Shown here: positions 28,592-38,936 of the stretch, in pieces | Layout: each line of letters begins with the position of its first letter | Numbering within the stretch: the first letter of the stretch is position 1 | Program-made: the position numbers and the translations under genes | Source of the DNA: Sphingobacterium hungaricum | GTDB taxonomy: Bacteria > Bacteroidota > Bacteroidia > Sphingobacteriales > Sphingobacteriaceae | DNA: 64,000 nt | Direction: 5' to 3' | Assembly (NCBI RefSeq): GCF_015210005.1 | Contig: NZ_MU158697.1 | Location: forward strand, 124,001-188,000 | The notes under the pieces: model-generated | Seen by the model: only the letters and a program-made list of their open reading frames with translations | Told to the model about the DNA's origin: nothing | The model's database searches: none

Positions 28592-29221
28592 TTAAATAAT
28601 CAGCTTTCCTTTAGTGCTTTGTTTAACTTGTTCTTCGGTCACACCTTCATGCAATTCAAGCAATTTAAATCCACCTTCCGGCAAAACATCAAAGACGCCC
28701 AATTCGGTCACAATTTTTTTGACACAGCGAACGCCCGTCAACGGCAATGTACAAGATGGCAACAACTTGGATTCGCCAGCTTTATTGACATGTTGCATCG
28801 CAACAATAATATTTTCGGCACTAGCGACCAAATCCATTGCTCCGCCCATGCCTTTGACCATTTTTCCAGGGATTTTCCAGTTAGCGATATCGCCATTTTC
28901 TGAAACTTCCATCGCTCCGAGAATTGTCAAATGAATTTTCCGCGAGCGAATCATTCCGAAACTCATCGCCGAATCGAAAAATGCTGAACCCGGTAAAGTT
29001 GTAATGGTCTGCTTGCCTGCATTGATGTAATCAGCATCCACTTCGTCTTCGGCCGGAAATGGCCCCATGCCTAGCAAACCGTTCTCGCTCTGCAAGACAA
29101 CATTTATTCCCTCGGGAATGTAATTCGCAACAAGCGTTGGAATTCCAATTCCTAGGTTGACATAATAGCCATCTTTTACCTCTTTCGCAATCCGTTTTGC
29201 GATTCCAAATTTATCCAACAT
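28592..29221 (-). CDS. 3-oxoacid CoA-transferase subunit B
   Basis: 209 residues, normal for the beta subunit. [20 protein letters not shown] and [16 protein letters not shown] contain the catalytic Glu (about residue 46). It transfers CoA between a CoA donor such as succinyl-CoA and acetoacetate, together with subunit A at 30424-31137. It starts 2 nt after the thiolase stop. ScoB and AtoA type enzymes cannot be separated by eye. Confidence 0.92.
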   Translation of the reverse strand: MLDKFGIAKRIAKEVKDGYYVNLGIGIPTLVANYIPEGINVVLQSENGLLGMGPFPAEDEVDADYINAGKQTITTLPGSAFFDSAMSFGMIRSRKIHLTILGAMEVSENGDIANWKIPGKMVKGMGGAMDLVASAENIIVAMQHVNKAGESKLLPSCTLPLTGVRCVKKIVTELGVFDVLPEGGFKLLELHEGVTEEQVKQSTKGKLII

Positions 29222-29223
29222 GG

Positions 29224-30402
29224 CTATAGGTTTTTAATAATGATTGCAGAAGCACCTCCGCCCCCGTTGCAAATCGCCGCCAATCCGTAAGTTCCGCCCT
29301 CTTGCTTCAAAACACTGCTTAAGGTAACCACAATCCGGGCGCCGCTACAACCCAAAGGATGGCCTAACGATACCGCGCCTCCGTAGACATTTGTTTTGTC
29401 CAAAGGCAAATCCAATAGCTTGGCATTCGCCAGTGCGACCACCGAAAATGCTTCATTGAATTCGAAATAATCAATATCCGAAATCGTCAACCCCGATTTT
29501 TTCAATACTTTTTCGGTCGCTAAAGCTGGCGTTGTGGTAAACCAATCTGGTTCTTGCTCTGCGTCGGCATAAGCAATGATTTCGGCTATGGGTGTCAGGT
29601 TTAATTCTTTTAATTTTTCTTCGCTCACCAGAATAAGCGCCGCAGCTCCGTCGCTTAATGTCGAAGCATTAGCCGCTGTAATTGTTCCGTCTTTTTTAAA
29701 TGAAGATTTCAATTGCTTTAATTTTTCAAAGTTGACATTGTTATATTCTTCATCTTCCTCAACGACAACATCGCCTTTTCTTCCCGGAACGGTAACCGCT
29801 GTGACCTCTTTTGTGAATTTCCCTTTCTGCCAAGCTTCTTTGCTTCTAGTGTACGATGAAATCGCATAATCATCTTGGTCCTCACGCGTGAAACCATATT
29901 TCTCGGCGCATTTTTCACCGCAGACGCCCATGGCATAATTTCCGTAGACATCTGTCAAGCCATCTTTATTTAATCCATCGACTAACGATTGGTCACCATA
30001 TTTTGCGCCCCAGCGAGTGGAAGGCGAATAATAAGGAACTTGGCTCATGCTTTCCATTCCGCCAGCAACCACAACATCATTATCTCCTAACAAAATACTT
30101 TGTGCGGCTAATGAAATAGATTTCATGCCACTGGCACATACTTTATTGATTGTTGTTGCAGAAACTTTGTCTGGCAATCCTGCTAACTTAGAAACCTGTC
30201 TTGCCGGAGCTTGACCAATGTTCGCCTGAAGCACGTTTCCGATAAAAATTTCGTCGACTTCGTCGGATGATAAATCAACTTGTTCTAAAGCTGCTTTCAC
30301 CGCTGCTGCACCTAGTTGAGGAGCAGATAAAGTAGACAAACCGCCTCCGAAACTTCCAATAGCTGTGCGTTTTGCCGCAACGATATATACTTTTTTATTC
30401 AT
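29224..30402 (-). CDS. Acetyl-CoA C-acetyltransferase (thiolase)
   Basis: 392 residues from the ATG at 30402; an in-frame TTG at 30423 is 21 nt further upstream and abuts the previous stop, so it was not chosen. The active-site Cys89 ([10 protein letters not shown]), His348 ([10 protein letters not shown]) and Cys378 (CNGGGG) are present. It interconverts two acetyl-CoA and acetoacetyl-CoA. The gene lies between the two CoA-transferase subunits, which supports acetoacetate or ketone-body use. Confidence 0.94.
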   Translation of the reverse strand: MNKKVYIVAAKRTAIGSFGGGLSTLSAPQLGAAAVKAALEQVDLSSDEVDEIFIGNVLQANIGQAPARQVSKLAGLPDKVSATTINKVCASGMKSISLAAQSILLGDNDVVVAGGMESMSQVPYYSPSTRWGAKYGDQSLVDGLNKDGLTDVYGNYAMGVCGEKCAEKYGFTREDQDDYAISSYTRSKEAWQKGKFTKEVTAVTVPGRKGDVVVEEDEEYNNVNFEKLKQLKSSFKKDGTITAANASTLSDGAAALILVSEEKLKELNLTPIAEIIAYADAEQEPDWFTTTPALATEKVLKKSGLTISDIDYFEFNEAFSVVALANAKLLDLPLDKTNVYGGAVSLGHPLGCSGARIVVTLSSVLKQEGGTYGLAAICNGGGGASAIIIKNL

Positions 30403-30423
30403 GTTATTCTTTTTAAAATTCAA

Positions 30424-31137
30424 TTATTCTGCAGTTCTAACCGTACGCTGTTCAATCCTTTTCTCATAATGCTCGCCCTGAAAAATAGCATGGACAAATA
30501 CACCCGGTGTATGAATATAGTTTGGGTCTAATTCGCCTGGCTCGACCAATTCCTCGACTTCAGCAATCGTAATTTTGCCACACATCGCCATTGAATGATT
30601 AAAGTTATTGGCTGTGCCACGAAAAACCAAATTGCCCATCGTGTCACCTTTCCAAGCCTTCACCAGTGCGAAATCAGGTTCGAATGCCTGCTCCATTAGA
30701 TAGTCTTTTTCGACACCGTGGAACGTGAATTTCCGGATTTCTTTGCCTTCGGCAATTTCAGTTCCGACGCCAGCAGGCGTAAAAATAACCGGCATTCCAT
30801 ATCCGCCAGCCATTAATCGAGTCGCCAATGTTCCTTGCGGGATTAATTCCACTTCCAATTCGCCACTCAACATTTGCCTTTCGAATTCAGCATGCTCCCC
30901 TACATAAGAAGATATCATTTTTTTAATCTGCTTGTTTTGCAACAATAATCCAAGCCCGAAATCATCGACACCGGCATTGTTGCTGATGCAGGTCAACTCT
31001 TTGACTCCTTTATGAATCAATGCCTGAATCAGATTTTCGGGAATGCCGCACAGACCGAAGCCACCAACTGAAATGGTCATTCCATCTTCAATATTCGCTA
31101 TGGCCTCTTCAGCATTCGCTACAGTTTTATTTATCAT
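30424..31137 (-). CDS. 3-oxoacid CoA-transferase subunit A
   Basis: 237 residues. [35 protein letters not shown] and [16 protein letters not shown] segments (here [12 protein letters not shown]) are typical of the alpha subunit. It acts with the B subunit encoded two genes downstream. First gene of the three-gene operon A-thiolase-B. The 274 bp between it and the divergent gene at 31412 are AT-rich and show no clear TAnnTTTG promoter for either direction. Confidence 0.92.
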   Translation of the reverse strand: MINKTVANAEEAIANIEDGMTISVGGFGLCGIPENLIQALIHKGVKELTCISNNAGVDDFGLGLLLQNKQIKKMISSYVGEHAEFERQMLSGELEVELIPQGTLATRLMAGGYGMPVIFTPAGVGTEIAEGKEIRKFTFHGVEKDYLMEQAFEPDFALVKAWKGDTMGNLVFRGTANNFNHSMAMCGKITIAEVEELVEPGELDPNYIHTPGVFVHAIFQGEHYEKRIEQRTVRTAE

Positions 31138-31411
31138 ATTTTGAAGAACCTAATTTGTTACTTGTTTATAATTTGGTAATCAAATTAGTGAATAATTAGC
31201 ACAGTATTTTAATTCCGTTTAAGAATTAAAAATTTTGAAGAAAAAAAGGAAATGTTTTGATAAATAATTTGTTAACCAGTAAAAATCTTTTAATTTTTAC
31301 AATAAATAAAGGAAGATGGATTTGAAGTTTTTGAGATTAATTTCATTTTAATAGCAATATTTCAAGAAAAGTTATGTTAATTAGATAAAACACCAAACAA
31401 CACACAAACTA

Positions 31412-32017
31412 ATGAAGCACCGCGTATCGTTATTAATTTTTATTCTTTTAGCCAGTTTTAGTTCTTCGAGCATTTTTGCCCAGCGCATGAATATGCAAGA
31501 AGCTTTGCAGAAAAGCAGCTTAGATAGTCAATTTTTTTACATCGCTGCATTGTCTAGGTCGCAAGACGCAGATTTCAAATTAATCCGAAAAACCAACTTA
31601 GAGGTTCTTAGAAAAAACGCATTAGACACGGTAAAAACTCTGAAAACCGAGATTAAAACGTTAAAGGAATCCAGCTCTTCCCATGCATCCACGACTACGG
31701 AATTAGAAACGAAAATTTCTACCTTAGAAGCGGAATTAGCACAGGAAAAGAGCAAAACAGATAGCATTTCCTTTATGGGAATTGATTTCTCAAAAGCGAG
31801 CTATCATACTTTAGTCTGGTCTATTATTATTGTACTTACCCTTGCCTTCTTGATAACTCTTGCCTCATTTAGAAAAGCAAAAGTTGACACGAATACACAT
31901 AAAGAAGTTGCAAATGAAGCGCAGGAAGAATTGCAGACGCTTCGCAAGAAATCCATGGAGCGCGAACAGCAATTGAAAAGACAGCTGCTCGACGAACAAA
32001 TGAAAAGAAATTCTTAA
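31412..32017 (+). CDS. Secreted/membrane coiled-coil protein, function unknown
   Basis: 201 residues. Signal peptide 1-24 (ending SSIFAQ), then a heptad-rich coiled coil around residues 60-115 (TLKTEIKTLKESSSS, ELETKISTLEAELAQEK), one transmembrane helix (HTLVWSIIIVLTLAFLITL, about 127-147) and a charged tail with a second coiled coil. The arrangement places the first coiled coil in the periplasm and the tail in the cytoplasm. Similar proteins in Bacteroidota are sometimes labelled tRNA methyltransferase, but no such domain is visible here. Transcribed alone, with a strong terminator after it. Confidence 0.75.
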   Translation: MKHRVSLLIFILLASFSSSSIFAQRMNMQEALQKSSLDSQFFYIAALSRSQDADFKLIRKTNLEVLRKNALDTVKTLKTEIKTLKESSSSHASTTTELETKISTLEAELAQEKSKTDSISFMGIDFSKASYHTLVWSIIIVLTLAFLITLASFRKAKVDTNTHKEVANEAQEELQTLRKKSMEREQQLKRQLLDEQMKRNS

Positions 32018-32024
32018 AAACACA

Positions 32025-32057
32025 AAAAGCCTGAAAAAATTCAGGCTTTTGTTTTTT
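32025..32057. terminator. Intrinsic terminator, probably bidirectional
   Basis: An 11-bp perfect stem AAAAGCCTGAA / TTCAGGCTTTT (32025-32035, 32040-32050) with loop AAAA and T7 on the plus side (32052-32058). It lies between the converging ends of the coiled-coil gene and the M14 gene. Confidence 0.88.
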
Positions 32058-32067
32058 TAAGCGCAGC

Positions 32068-33834
32068 TTAAATATCTTTCAAATTCTTTGAAAGCAGACC
32101 GCCTTTATGGCTATCGACAACAATCTTCGCATTTTTTGGGTCGCCTTTGACAATCCATCTCACTTTGACCGCACCCATACCGTCTATCGTTGGAATCTCG
32201 ATTTGCTGAGGCAGATACTTCTGTTCTTTTGTTTCATTAAAATCACTGTTCAAGACCCGCATTCCTGTAATTACATCAGCACCTTCCAAACGAATGTGGT
32301 CGGGGCGCTCAATTTTATTTTTTACATCATGGTCGGAATGCGTCGGAATAATGCGCGTGTTCCAAATCGTTGCGTTGACCTCAAAGAGATTTCCGCCAAG
32401 TGGTTTCACCGCTGCGTCCAGCACTTCCAATTTTGGCAAATGATGAGCATGGTAAATCGTAAATGCGGCATTGCGGTGCGCATCTTCCAGCAACAAAAAT
32501 CCTGGATGGTTGCGCGTATAGTTTTTCTTCGCACCTCCAATTTCAATCTTTCCGAATTGCGGATGGTCATATTCTTTCCAATCGACATAAGCATCCCCAA
32601 ACATCAGCAATTTATCAAATTCATAATATTCATCACTTTGGCCAAAGCCGGAACCTGATTTTTGATTGAATAATTTGTAAGTCGTCATCAGTTCATTGGA
32701 GAATGTAAAGATGCCTCGAGTCAAGGCCAGATAATCTATTTCGCCACCATAAACGGTATACAAATCTTTATGGATAACAATATAATCGTACCCAGGAAGA
32801 ATTTTTGCTCCGACATTGCCTAAGGCATCATACACTTGCACATCCTTTCTTGAGTAATAACGCTCGTCTTCCGCTGCGCCAGGACCGCGCAAAATCATAC
32901 CGCCATAATTGTGATACGACTGCGCTCCCGCAATGTTGGGATGGCTGTACACAAAATTCTTTACGGCTTGTGTTTCAGGAAGAGTTCCGGGATAAAACAA
33001 CGCTCCATTTTGCACATAGTTCGGTTGCCAATTCCATCCCCAATCGCGATTCGGGTCATAAGTTCCCGTAATATCTTCGTTTACCAAACCATCTCCATCA
33101 TTATCTATTCCTTCGAACCCAAGCATCTCATACTCGCCTTGTTCTCCAGCTTTAGCAATAATCATGCGCTTAGCATTTTCAGGGTCAACTTTATACCGTC
33201 CTGTTTTCGATTTGCGTCGCATCATTACAATATTTCCGTCGCCATCCAAATCATCATACAAATCTTCAGCAATCAGACCATCGCCGTCATTATCGAAAGG
33301 ACGTCGTCCTGTTCTTGACGAATGCATGCTATTCGGTTCATAAATAAAGTACTCGCGAGAATCTGGGTTGATAGTCGGTGCGATATAGAAAACTTTGTCT
33401 TTTAATAATTCTTTAATAAAAGGTACTGCTTGAAAGTTTTCCGCCAAATACCAAGCTGTATACATGGATATTTCAGAACCCTGCAATTCGTTGGCATGGA
33501 TATTTCCGTCAATCCACATTCCAGGTTTGCGGTTCGCATCCCCCGAATTAAAATCCGTGACAGTCAACACAAAAATATCTCGGCCTTCATAAGACTTGCC
33601 GATGGATTCATATTTGACAAGACCGGGATAGGCCTTCTGCAAATCTTTGTAGAATTGTTCCATCTGTTTGTAGTCGTGGTAGCGATTCCAATTCATTGGA
33701 ACTTTCGGATTCGATGGAGAACCGATTGCGCGCAGTCCGGCAATTTCCTCGACAGCTTTATCTTCTTTCTGTGCAAAAGAAAATTGCGTAGTATATAATA
33801 ATACGAAAAGTATAATAAGAGATTTCAATTTCAT
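32068..33834 (-). CDS. M14-family zinc carboxypeptidase, secreted
   Basis: 588 residues with signal peptide ending SFAQ (22). Zinc ligands are His113 and Glu116 in GNIHANELQGSE and His308 in AQSYHNYGG; Glu381 in FTFSNELMTTY is the likely catalytic base. Arg160 in NPDSRE fits a substrate-binding residue. Between 175 and 260 are Asp/Gly-rich loops (DNDGDGLIAEDLYDDLDGDG and DNDGDGLVNED) that look like calcium-binding repeats inserted in the catalytic domain. It follows the related gene 33844-35481 by 9 nt and is probably cotranscribed with it. Confidence 0.9.
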   Translation of the reverse strand: MKLKSLIILFVLLYTTQFSFAQKEDKAVEEIAGLRAIGSPSNPKVPMNWNRYHDYKQMEQFYKDLQKAYPGLVKYESIGKSYEGRDIFVLTVTDFNSGDANRKPGMWIDGNIHANELQGSEISMYTAWYLAENFQAVPFIKELLKDKVFYIAPTINPDSREYFIYEPNSMHSSRTGRRPFDNDGDGLIAEDLYDDLDGDGNIVMMRRKSKTGRYKVDPENAKRMIIAKAGEQGEYEMLGFEGIDNDGDGLVNEDITGTYDPNRDWGWNWQPNYVQNGALFYPGTLPETQAVKNFVYSHPNIAGAQSYHNYGGMILRGPGAAEDERYYSRKDVQVYDALGNVGAKILPGYDYIVIHKDLYTVYGGEIDYLALTRGIFTFSNELMTTYKLFNQKSGSGFGQSDEYYEFDKLLMFGDAYVDWKEYDHPQFGKIEIGGAKKNYTRNHPGFLLLEDAHRNAAFTIYHAHHLPKLEVLDAAVKPLGGNLFEVNATIWNTRIIPTHSDHDVKNKIERPDHIRLEGADVITGMRVLNSDFNETKEQKYLPQQIEIPTIDGMGAVKVRWIVKGDPKNAKIVVDSHKGGLLSKNLKDI

Positions 33835-33843
33835 TTTGTAAGA

Positions 33844-35481
33844 TTAAAGAGTGACAGAAATTGTTTTTTCACCAGCAGCAGGACAGCCTACTACAATTTC
33901 GACTTTGCCTTTTCCTTTGATTAACCAAGAAAAATCCTGCGATTTTCCAGCAGCTAAGGAAGGATACAGTTCCAAACGTTTTCCGCTTAAAAACTGTTGC
34001 GACTTTTGAAGTTCAATAATGGTCTTTAATTTTGAGACATGTCTAATCTTGTCGCCGATTTCAGGATAGGTCGGCATGCCTCCTGTGTTAAACACACGCA
34101 TTTCAACACGGAAGATATCGTTTCCAAGAGCCGTAATCTTTGGTTGCGAAAACTCCAATGCCGCCATTGACTGCACCAGCTTAATCACAAAATTGGAATG
34201 CAGCTCACTGCTAGCCTCAAGCAAATCTACCGGCGGATTATTTTTGTATAATTCGACAACACCTCCCACTTCAACTTCTTGATTTGGGAAATCTGGATGA
34301 TTGACTTTCGTCCAAGGCAAAATCGCGCCTTCAATATTATTTTTATACACCCAGCTCACAAACTTATCATCAGGGACTTTTCCGTTTGGCGCAGCCTTTT
34401 TCGGCAAATCAGCTTGTTTGCTCGTGTCTTGCACGGAAGGAACCCACCAAGAAGGCGTAACAAAACTAAATCTTCCGGCATGATAATAAGCTGTGGATGA
34501 AAAATTGCCTTTGCCAGCATTCGCTTTTGGAGCTTCGCCCAATGGCTTCACGGTCTCATTGTAAATAGAAGTGACGTAATTTGAGACTTGTGCGTCGTTG
34601 GAACTCCATGATTTAATGATGCGCTCACTTGCTTTTCCTTTATCGAAGTTTTCGGCTATCGATAAATTATTTTGCAATCCGAAATGCAGGACGGTTGAAA
34701 TCTGTGGATTTTCGTAAAGCAAATCCAAAATCGCTTTTGTTTCGGCTTCTGAAGCAGCATATTCTCCGGTTTCGGGTTCAAAGATTCCATAATCAAAGGT
34801 GAAGTTCCGGTCGATATTTACACCGGAAGCGCCATCTTCTCCATACAACCCATCTTTGTCGGCATCGATGCTTTCTGTATAGAGTTCATAAATTCCTTTC
34901 TCGCCTTTGCTCGGGTCAACCGCTAATAAATAATCTGAAAAGGCCGAATGCAACTTATACGTTCCAGCCAAAGATTTCACGCGCATTTGTGAAATAACCC
35001 CATCGCCATTTAAATCTTTTGCCGGGTCTTCGTCTACGCGCCCATCTCGGTCATTGTCTATTTGCCTTGCATTGCCAGACGTCAGTTGCAAAACAGCAGA
35101 AGCATTTCGCACGTACGCATCTGGGTTTGCCAAAGGCAAAATCCAAATGGATTTATTGTCCAATAATTTGCTTAAAGAATCGGGACTCAGTTTCAACAGG
35201 TTTTTTGCCACATGCAAAGCGCTTATGGTTCCCGCTGGATGCTGTCCATCCACTCCGGCAACAAGCAATAAGGTCGGTGCATTTTTGTTGGCGTTCTGAA
35301 ATTTCAATAAGGAGATGGGTTGTCCGCCATGGCTTTTTCCAATCGCTTCTTGCGTTACAAACTTATTTTTGCCTATTTGAGTGATGTCGTTTTGAATCTG
35401 TTCATAACTAGGATACTTCCATTGCGCTTGCAAAAGCGCAGGCAGTAAAAATGAAATAAACAGAAAATGATATTTCTTCAT
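33844..35481 (-). CDS. M14-like secreted protein with altered metal and catalytic residues
   Basis: 545 residues, signal peptide to about residue 20 (LLPALLQAQ). It aligns with the downstream M14 gene, including the Asp/Gly-rich inserts (DNDRDGRVDEDPAKDLNGDG and DADKDGLYGEDGASG). The HxxE zinc motif is replaced by Asp78-x-x-His81 (GVDGQHPAGT), a His (266, TVLHFGL) remains near the third ligand, and the region matching the catalytic Glu reads FSFVTPSWW. It may therefore be an inactive binding protein or a metal enzyme with changed ligands. First gene of the two-gene operon, behind the promoter at 35512-35544. Confidence 0.85.
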   Translation of the reverse strand: MKKYHFLFISFLLPALLQAQWKYPSYEQIQNDITQIGKNKFVTQEAIGKSHGGQPISLLKFQNANKNAPTLLLVAGVDGQHPAGTISALHVAKNLLKLSPDSLSKLLDNKSIWILPLANPDAYVRNASAVLQLTSGNARQIDNDRDGRVDEDPAKDLNGDGVISQMRVKSLAGTYKLHSAFSDYLLAVDPSKGEKGIYELYTESIDADKDGLYGEDGASGVNIDRNFTFDYGIFEPETGEYAASEAETKAILDLLYENPQISTVLHFGLQNNLSIAENFDKGKASERIIKSWSSNDAQVSNYVTSIYNETVKPLGEAPKANAGKGNFSSTAYYHAGRFSFVTPSWWVPSVQDTSKQADLPKKAAPNGKVPDDKFVSWVYKNNIEGAILPWTKVNHPDFPNQEVEVGGVVELYKNNPPVDLLEASSELHSNFVIKLVQSMAALEFSQPKITALGNDIFRVEMRVFNTGGMPTYPEIGDKIRHVSKLKTIIELQKSQQFLSGKRLELYPSLAAGKSQDFSWLIKGKGKVEIVVGCPAAGEKTISVTL

Positions 35482-35511
35482 GATTTAATTAATAAGAGTA
35501 GTTGAACACCT

Positions 35512-35544
35512 TAAATATAGGATTTATGATGATGTACTACCAAA
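35512..35544 (-). promoter_or_regulatory. Promoter of the M14 pair
   Basis: Minus strand: TTTG (35544-35541), 21 nt, TATATTTA (35519-35512), a one-mismatch TAnnTTTG box about 30 bp before the start codon. Fits the Bacteroidetes -33/-7 consensus. Confidence 0.55.
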
Positions 35545-35727
35545 AAATTGATGAGAAAAAGGTAAGATATGCACAATTTATGTGAGATAGAGCGATATCA
35601 TTTGAAATTGACTTATCATTCGCTGGAGCAATAGTTAAAAATGGGCAGGAATTATTTGTTCAAAAATGGCTGATTTGCAGTTAAAAAACAGCTTTGAAAA
35701 TAATTTTATTTTTTCTTCATTTATAGG

Positions 35728-35758
35728 TTGTCTTTTAGAAAGATAAAACTTATTTTTG
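35728..35758 (+). promoter_or_regulatory. Promoter of atpD
   Basis: TTG at 35728-35730, a 20-nt spacer, then TATTTTTG at 35751-35758, a perfect TAnnTTTG. The leader is about 60 nt and begins with a small hairpin, CAGTC/GACTG (35759-35775). In the rest of the 342-bp gap between 35482 and 35823 I see only the divergent M14 promoter and AT-rich sequence. Confidence 0.8.
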
Positions 35759-35808
35759 CAGTCCGAAAAAGACTGTAAAGTTTAACTTTAAGAATTGATT
35801 AATAATAA

Positions 35809-37326
<1,518 letters not shown>

Positions 37327-37330
37327 AGAG

Positions 37331-37442
37331 TAGATAGTATAAAGTATTTAGTAGTTAGACTTCTTGTTTAAATACTACAATTTCTCAGTGGAATCACTAA
37401 GGCGTTTTCTAAATACTATATACTACATACTAAATACTAGAG
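37331..37442. repeat. Imperfect inverted repeat in the atpD-atpC spacer
   Basis: The left arm (about 37336-37358, AGTATAAAGTATTTAGTAG) and the reverse complement of the right arm (about 37410-37440, AGTATTTAGTATGTAGTA) match at 18 of 23 positions. Both arms are made of degenerate AGTATTTA units and fill the junction from 5 nt after the atpD stop to 4 nt before the atpC start, enclosing about 50 bp without an ORF. Confidence 0.65.
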
Positions 37443-37445
37443 AAA

Positions 37446-37694
37446 ATGAAATTAACAATAATTACACCAGATAAATTAGTTTACGACGGCGAAGTAACTG
37501 CCGTAACTGTTCCTGGAACAGATGGGTCCTTTCAGATTTTGAAAGACCACGCTGCTATTGTTTCTACACTAGAAGATGGTAAAGTAATTATTCGTGTTGG
37601 TAATGCGGAAGAAATCTTTATTATTAAAGGTGGTGTCGTCGAAGCGAATGATAACGTCATTACGGTTTTAGCGGAGGGAATTATAGCAAGTTAA
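37446..37694 (+). CDS. atpC: F-type ATP synthase subunit epsilon (short form)
   Basis: 82 residues: MKLTIITPDKLVYDGEVTAV, VPGTDGSFQILKDHAAIVST and the remaining beta-sandwich domain. The C-terminal helical hairpin found in E. coli epsilon (about 138 residues) is absent, as in several Bacteroidota and Chlorobi. It links the F1 central stalk to the c-ring; without the helices it cannot give the extended inhibitory state. Confidence 0.95.
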   Translation: MKLTIITPDKLVYDGEVTAVTVPGTDGSFQILKDHAAIVSTLEDGKVIIRVGNAEEIFIIKGGVVEANDNVITVLAEGIIAS

Positions 37695-37714
37695 TTTATT
37701 TAATAACGTCATAT

Positions 37715-37753
37715 AAGAGCCCTTCATTTTCAAAAATGAGGGGCTCTTTTTTT
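37715..37753 (+). terminator. Terminator after atpC
   Basis: AAGAGCCCTTCATTTT (37715-37730) pairs with AAAATGAGGGGCTCTT (37733-37748) with a single wobble, followed by T8. Ends the atpDC transcript. Confidence 0.9.
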
Positions 37754-38045
37754 GCAAGTAATTTCACTGAATTACCAATTTTAAGCAGAATTTTAGGGTT
37801 TTTTAAAATTCGAGCTCGAAGACAAAAACATACCGATTTTAATTTTAGTCTACTAACAACATTATAAAGAATGTGTAATGTCAATTTAAGCAAAATATTA
37901 TTTTGATAAATTTAATTATTCAAAATTTAAAACTTTTTTAAAATTCTACCTTTAGCTATTGTAAAGAATTTTTAATCGAAGTAACTTACAGAATCAAATG
38001 AAGCATGATGTCTTGGGGATAAGACAAATTTTATTTTTTTAAGGT
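37754..38045. other. Leader region of the ilv-leu cluster, no gene
   Basis: AT-rich, about 290 bp. No convincing TAnnTTTG promoter was found; the nearest is TTATTTTG near 37906-37913. A possible 14-codon ORF (37998-38042, MKHDVLGIRQILFF) ends 3 nt before ilvE and contains the hairpin TGTCTT/AAGACA (38009-38026) followed by a T-rich tract, an arrangement that could be an attenuator but is weak. Confidence 0.3.
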
Positions 38046-38936
38046 ATGCAATACTATAATCAAAATACGCTCATCTATTTTAATGGCGAGTTCGCAAAAG
38101 CGCATAGCGCAGGCGTAGATCTTTTTGGACAATCCCTGCATTATGGTTACGGAGCTTTTGAAGGTTTGCGCGCATATGCTACGCATAATGGCACACGCAT
38201 CTTCAAAGCCGAAGAACATTTCGAAAGGTTAAAGAATTCATGTGAAGCCATAGGGATTGACTATCATTGGAACAACCAAGATTTAATTGAAAAGACCTAC
38301 AAATTATTAGGATTAAATAATTTGCGTTCGGCTTACATTCGTCCTTTGGTATTTTCAGGTTCCAATATGCATTTAAATGCGGACTCGGAAAGCAGCTTGA
38401 TGATTGCCGCTTGGGAATGGGGACCTTATTTGGGCCATAATCTGTTGCGCGTCTTCACATCCAGCATTGAACGTCCAACGCCGAAGTCATTCCGCATCGA
38501 TGCGAAAGTTTCAGGACAATACATCAATTCCATTTTAGCAACTTCAGAAGCCTTGAAAAATGGCTACGACGAAGCTTTGTTATTGGACCAAAATGGATTC
38601 GTTGCGCAAGCATCAAGTGAAAATTTATTTATCGAAAAGGATTACACGATTTATACGCCGCCCCTATCCAATATTTTTCCAGGAATCACACGTCAGACGG
38701 TTATCGATATCTGTCAGGAATTAAATTTCGACTTAGTCGAAAAGAACTTAACTATTCAAGACGTGCATGAAGCTGACAGTGCATTTTTATGCGGAACAGC
38801 AGCAGAAATTATTGGCATTAAAGAAGTAGACCAAATCATTTATCAGGAAGAATGGGAACATACCATTGGCGCTTCCATTCAACGAAAATATAAAAATTTA
38901 GTATTAGAGCAAGAGAATTATGAAGTCATCATCTAA
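38046..38936 (+). CDS. ilvE: Branched-chain amino acid aminotransferase
   Basis: 296 residues of the class IV PLP aminotransferase fold. [14 protein letters not shown], the PLP Lys154 in [23 protein letters not shown] and [11 protein letters not shown] are diagnostic. It catalyses the last transamination to valine, leucine and isoleucine. First gene of the ilv-leu cluster; its end overlaps ilvD by 17 bp. Confidence 0.95.
   Translation: MQYYNQNTLIYFNGEFAKAHSAGVDLFGQSLHYGYGAFEGLRAYATHNGTRIFKAEEHFERLKNSCEAIGIDYHWNNQDLIEKTYKLLGLNNLRSAYIRPLVFSGSNMHLNADSESSLMIAAWEWGPYLGHNLLRVFTSSIERPTPKSFRIDAKVSGQYINSILATSEALKNGYDEALLLDQNGFVAQASSENLFIEKDYTIYTPPLSNIFPGITRQTVIDICQELNFDLVEKNLTIQDVHEADSAFLCGTAAEIIGIKEVDQIIYQEEWEHTIGASIQRKYKNLVLEQENYEVII

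Noticed and set aside
31412..32017. tRNA (guanine-N1)-methyltransferase label sometimes used for similar proteins
   Set aside because: The protein is a signal peptide, coiled coil and membrane helix; no SAM-binding or TrmD knot motif is present.
35530..35544. A fifth copy of the rhamnose operator upstream of the M14 pair (TGATGTACTACCAAA)
   Set aside because: Matches only 11 of 15 positions, lacks the 22-nt spacing to a TAnnTT box, and falls within a promoter that already fits the -33/-7 consensus.
37696..37893. A 65-codon minus-strand ORF after atpC
   Set aside because: It overlaps the atpC terminator, has no recognisable domain and lies in AT-rich DNA where such frames occur by chance.
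37871..37906. An 11-codon leader ORF (MCNVNLSKILF)
   Set aside because: Too far from ilvE, no enrichment in branched-chain codons and no hairpin.
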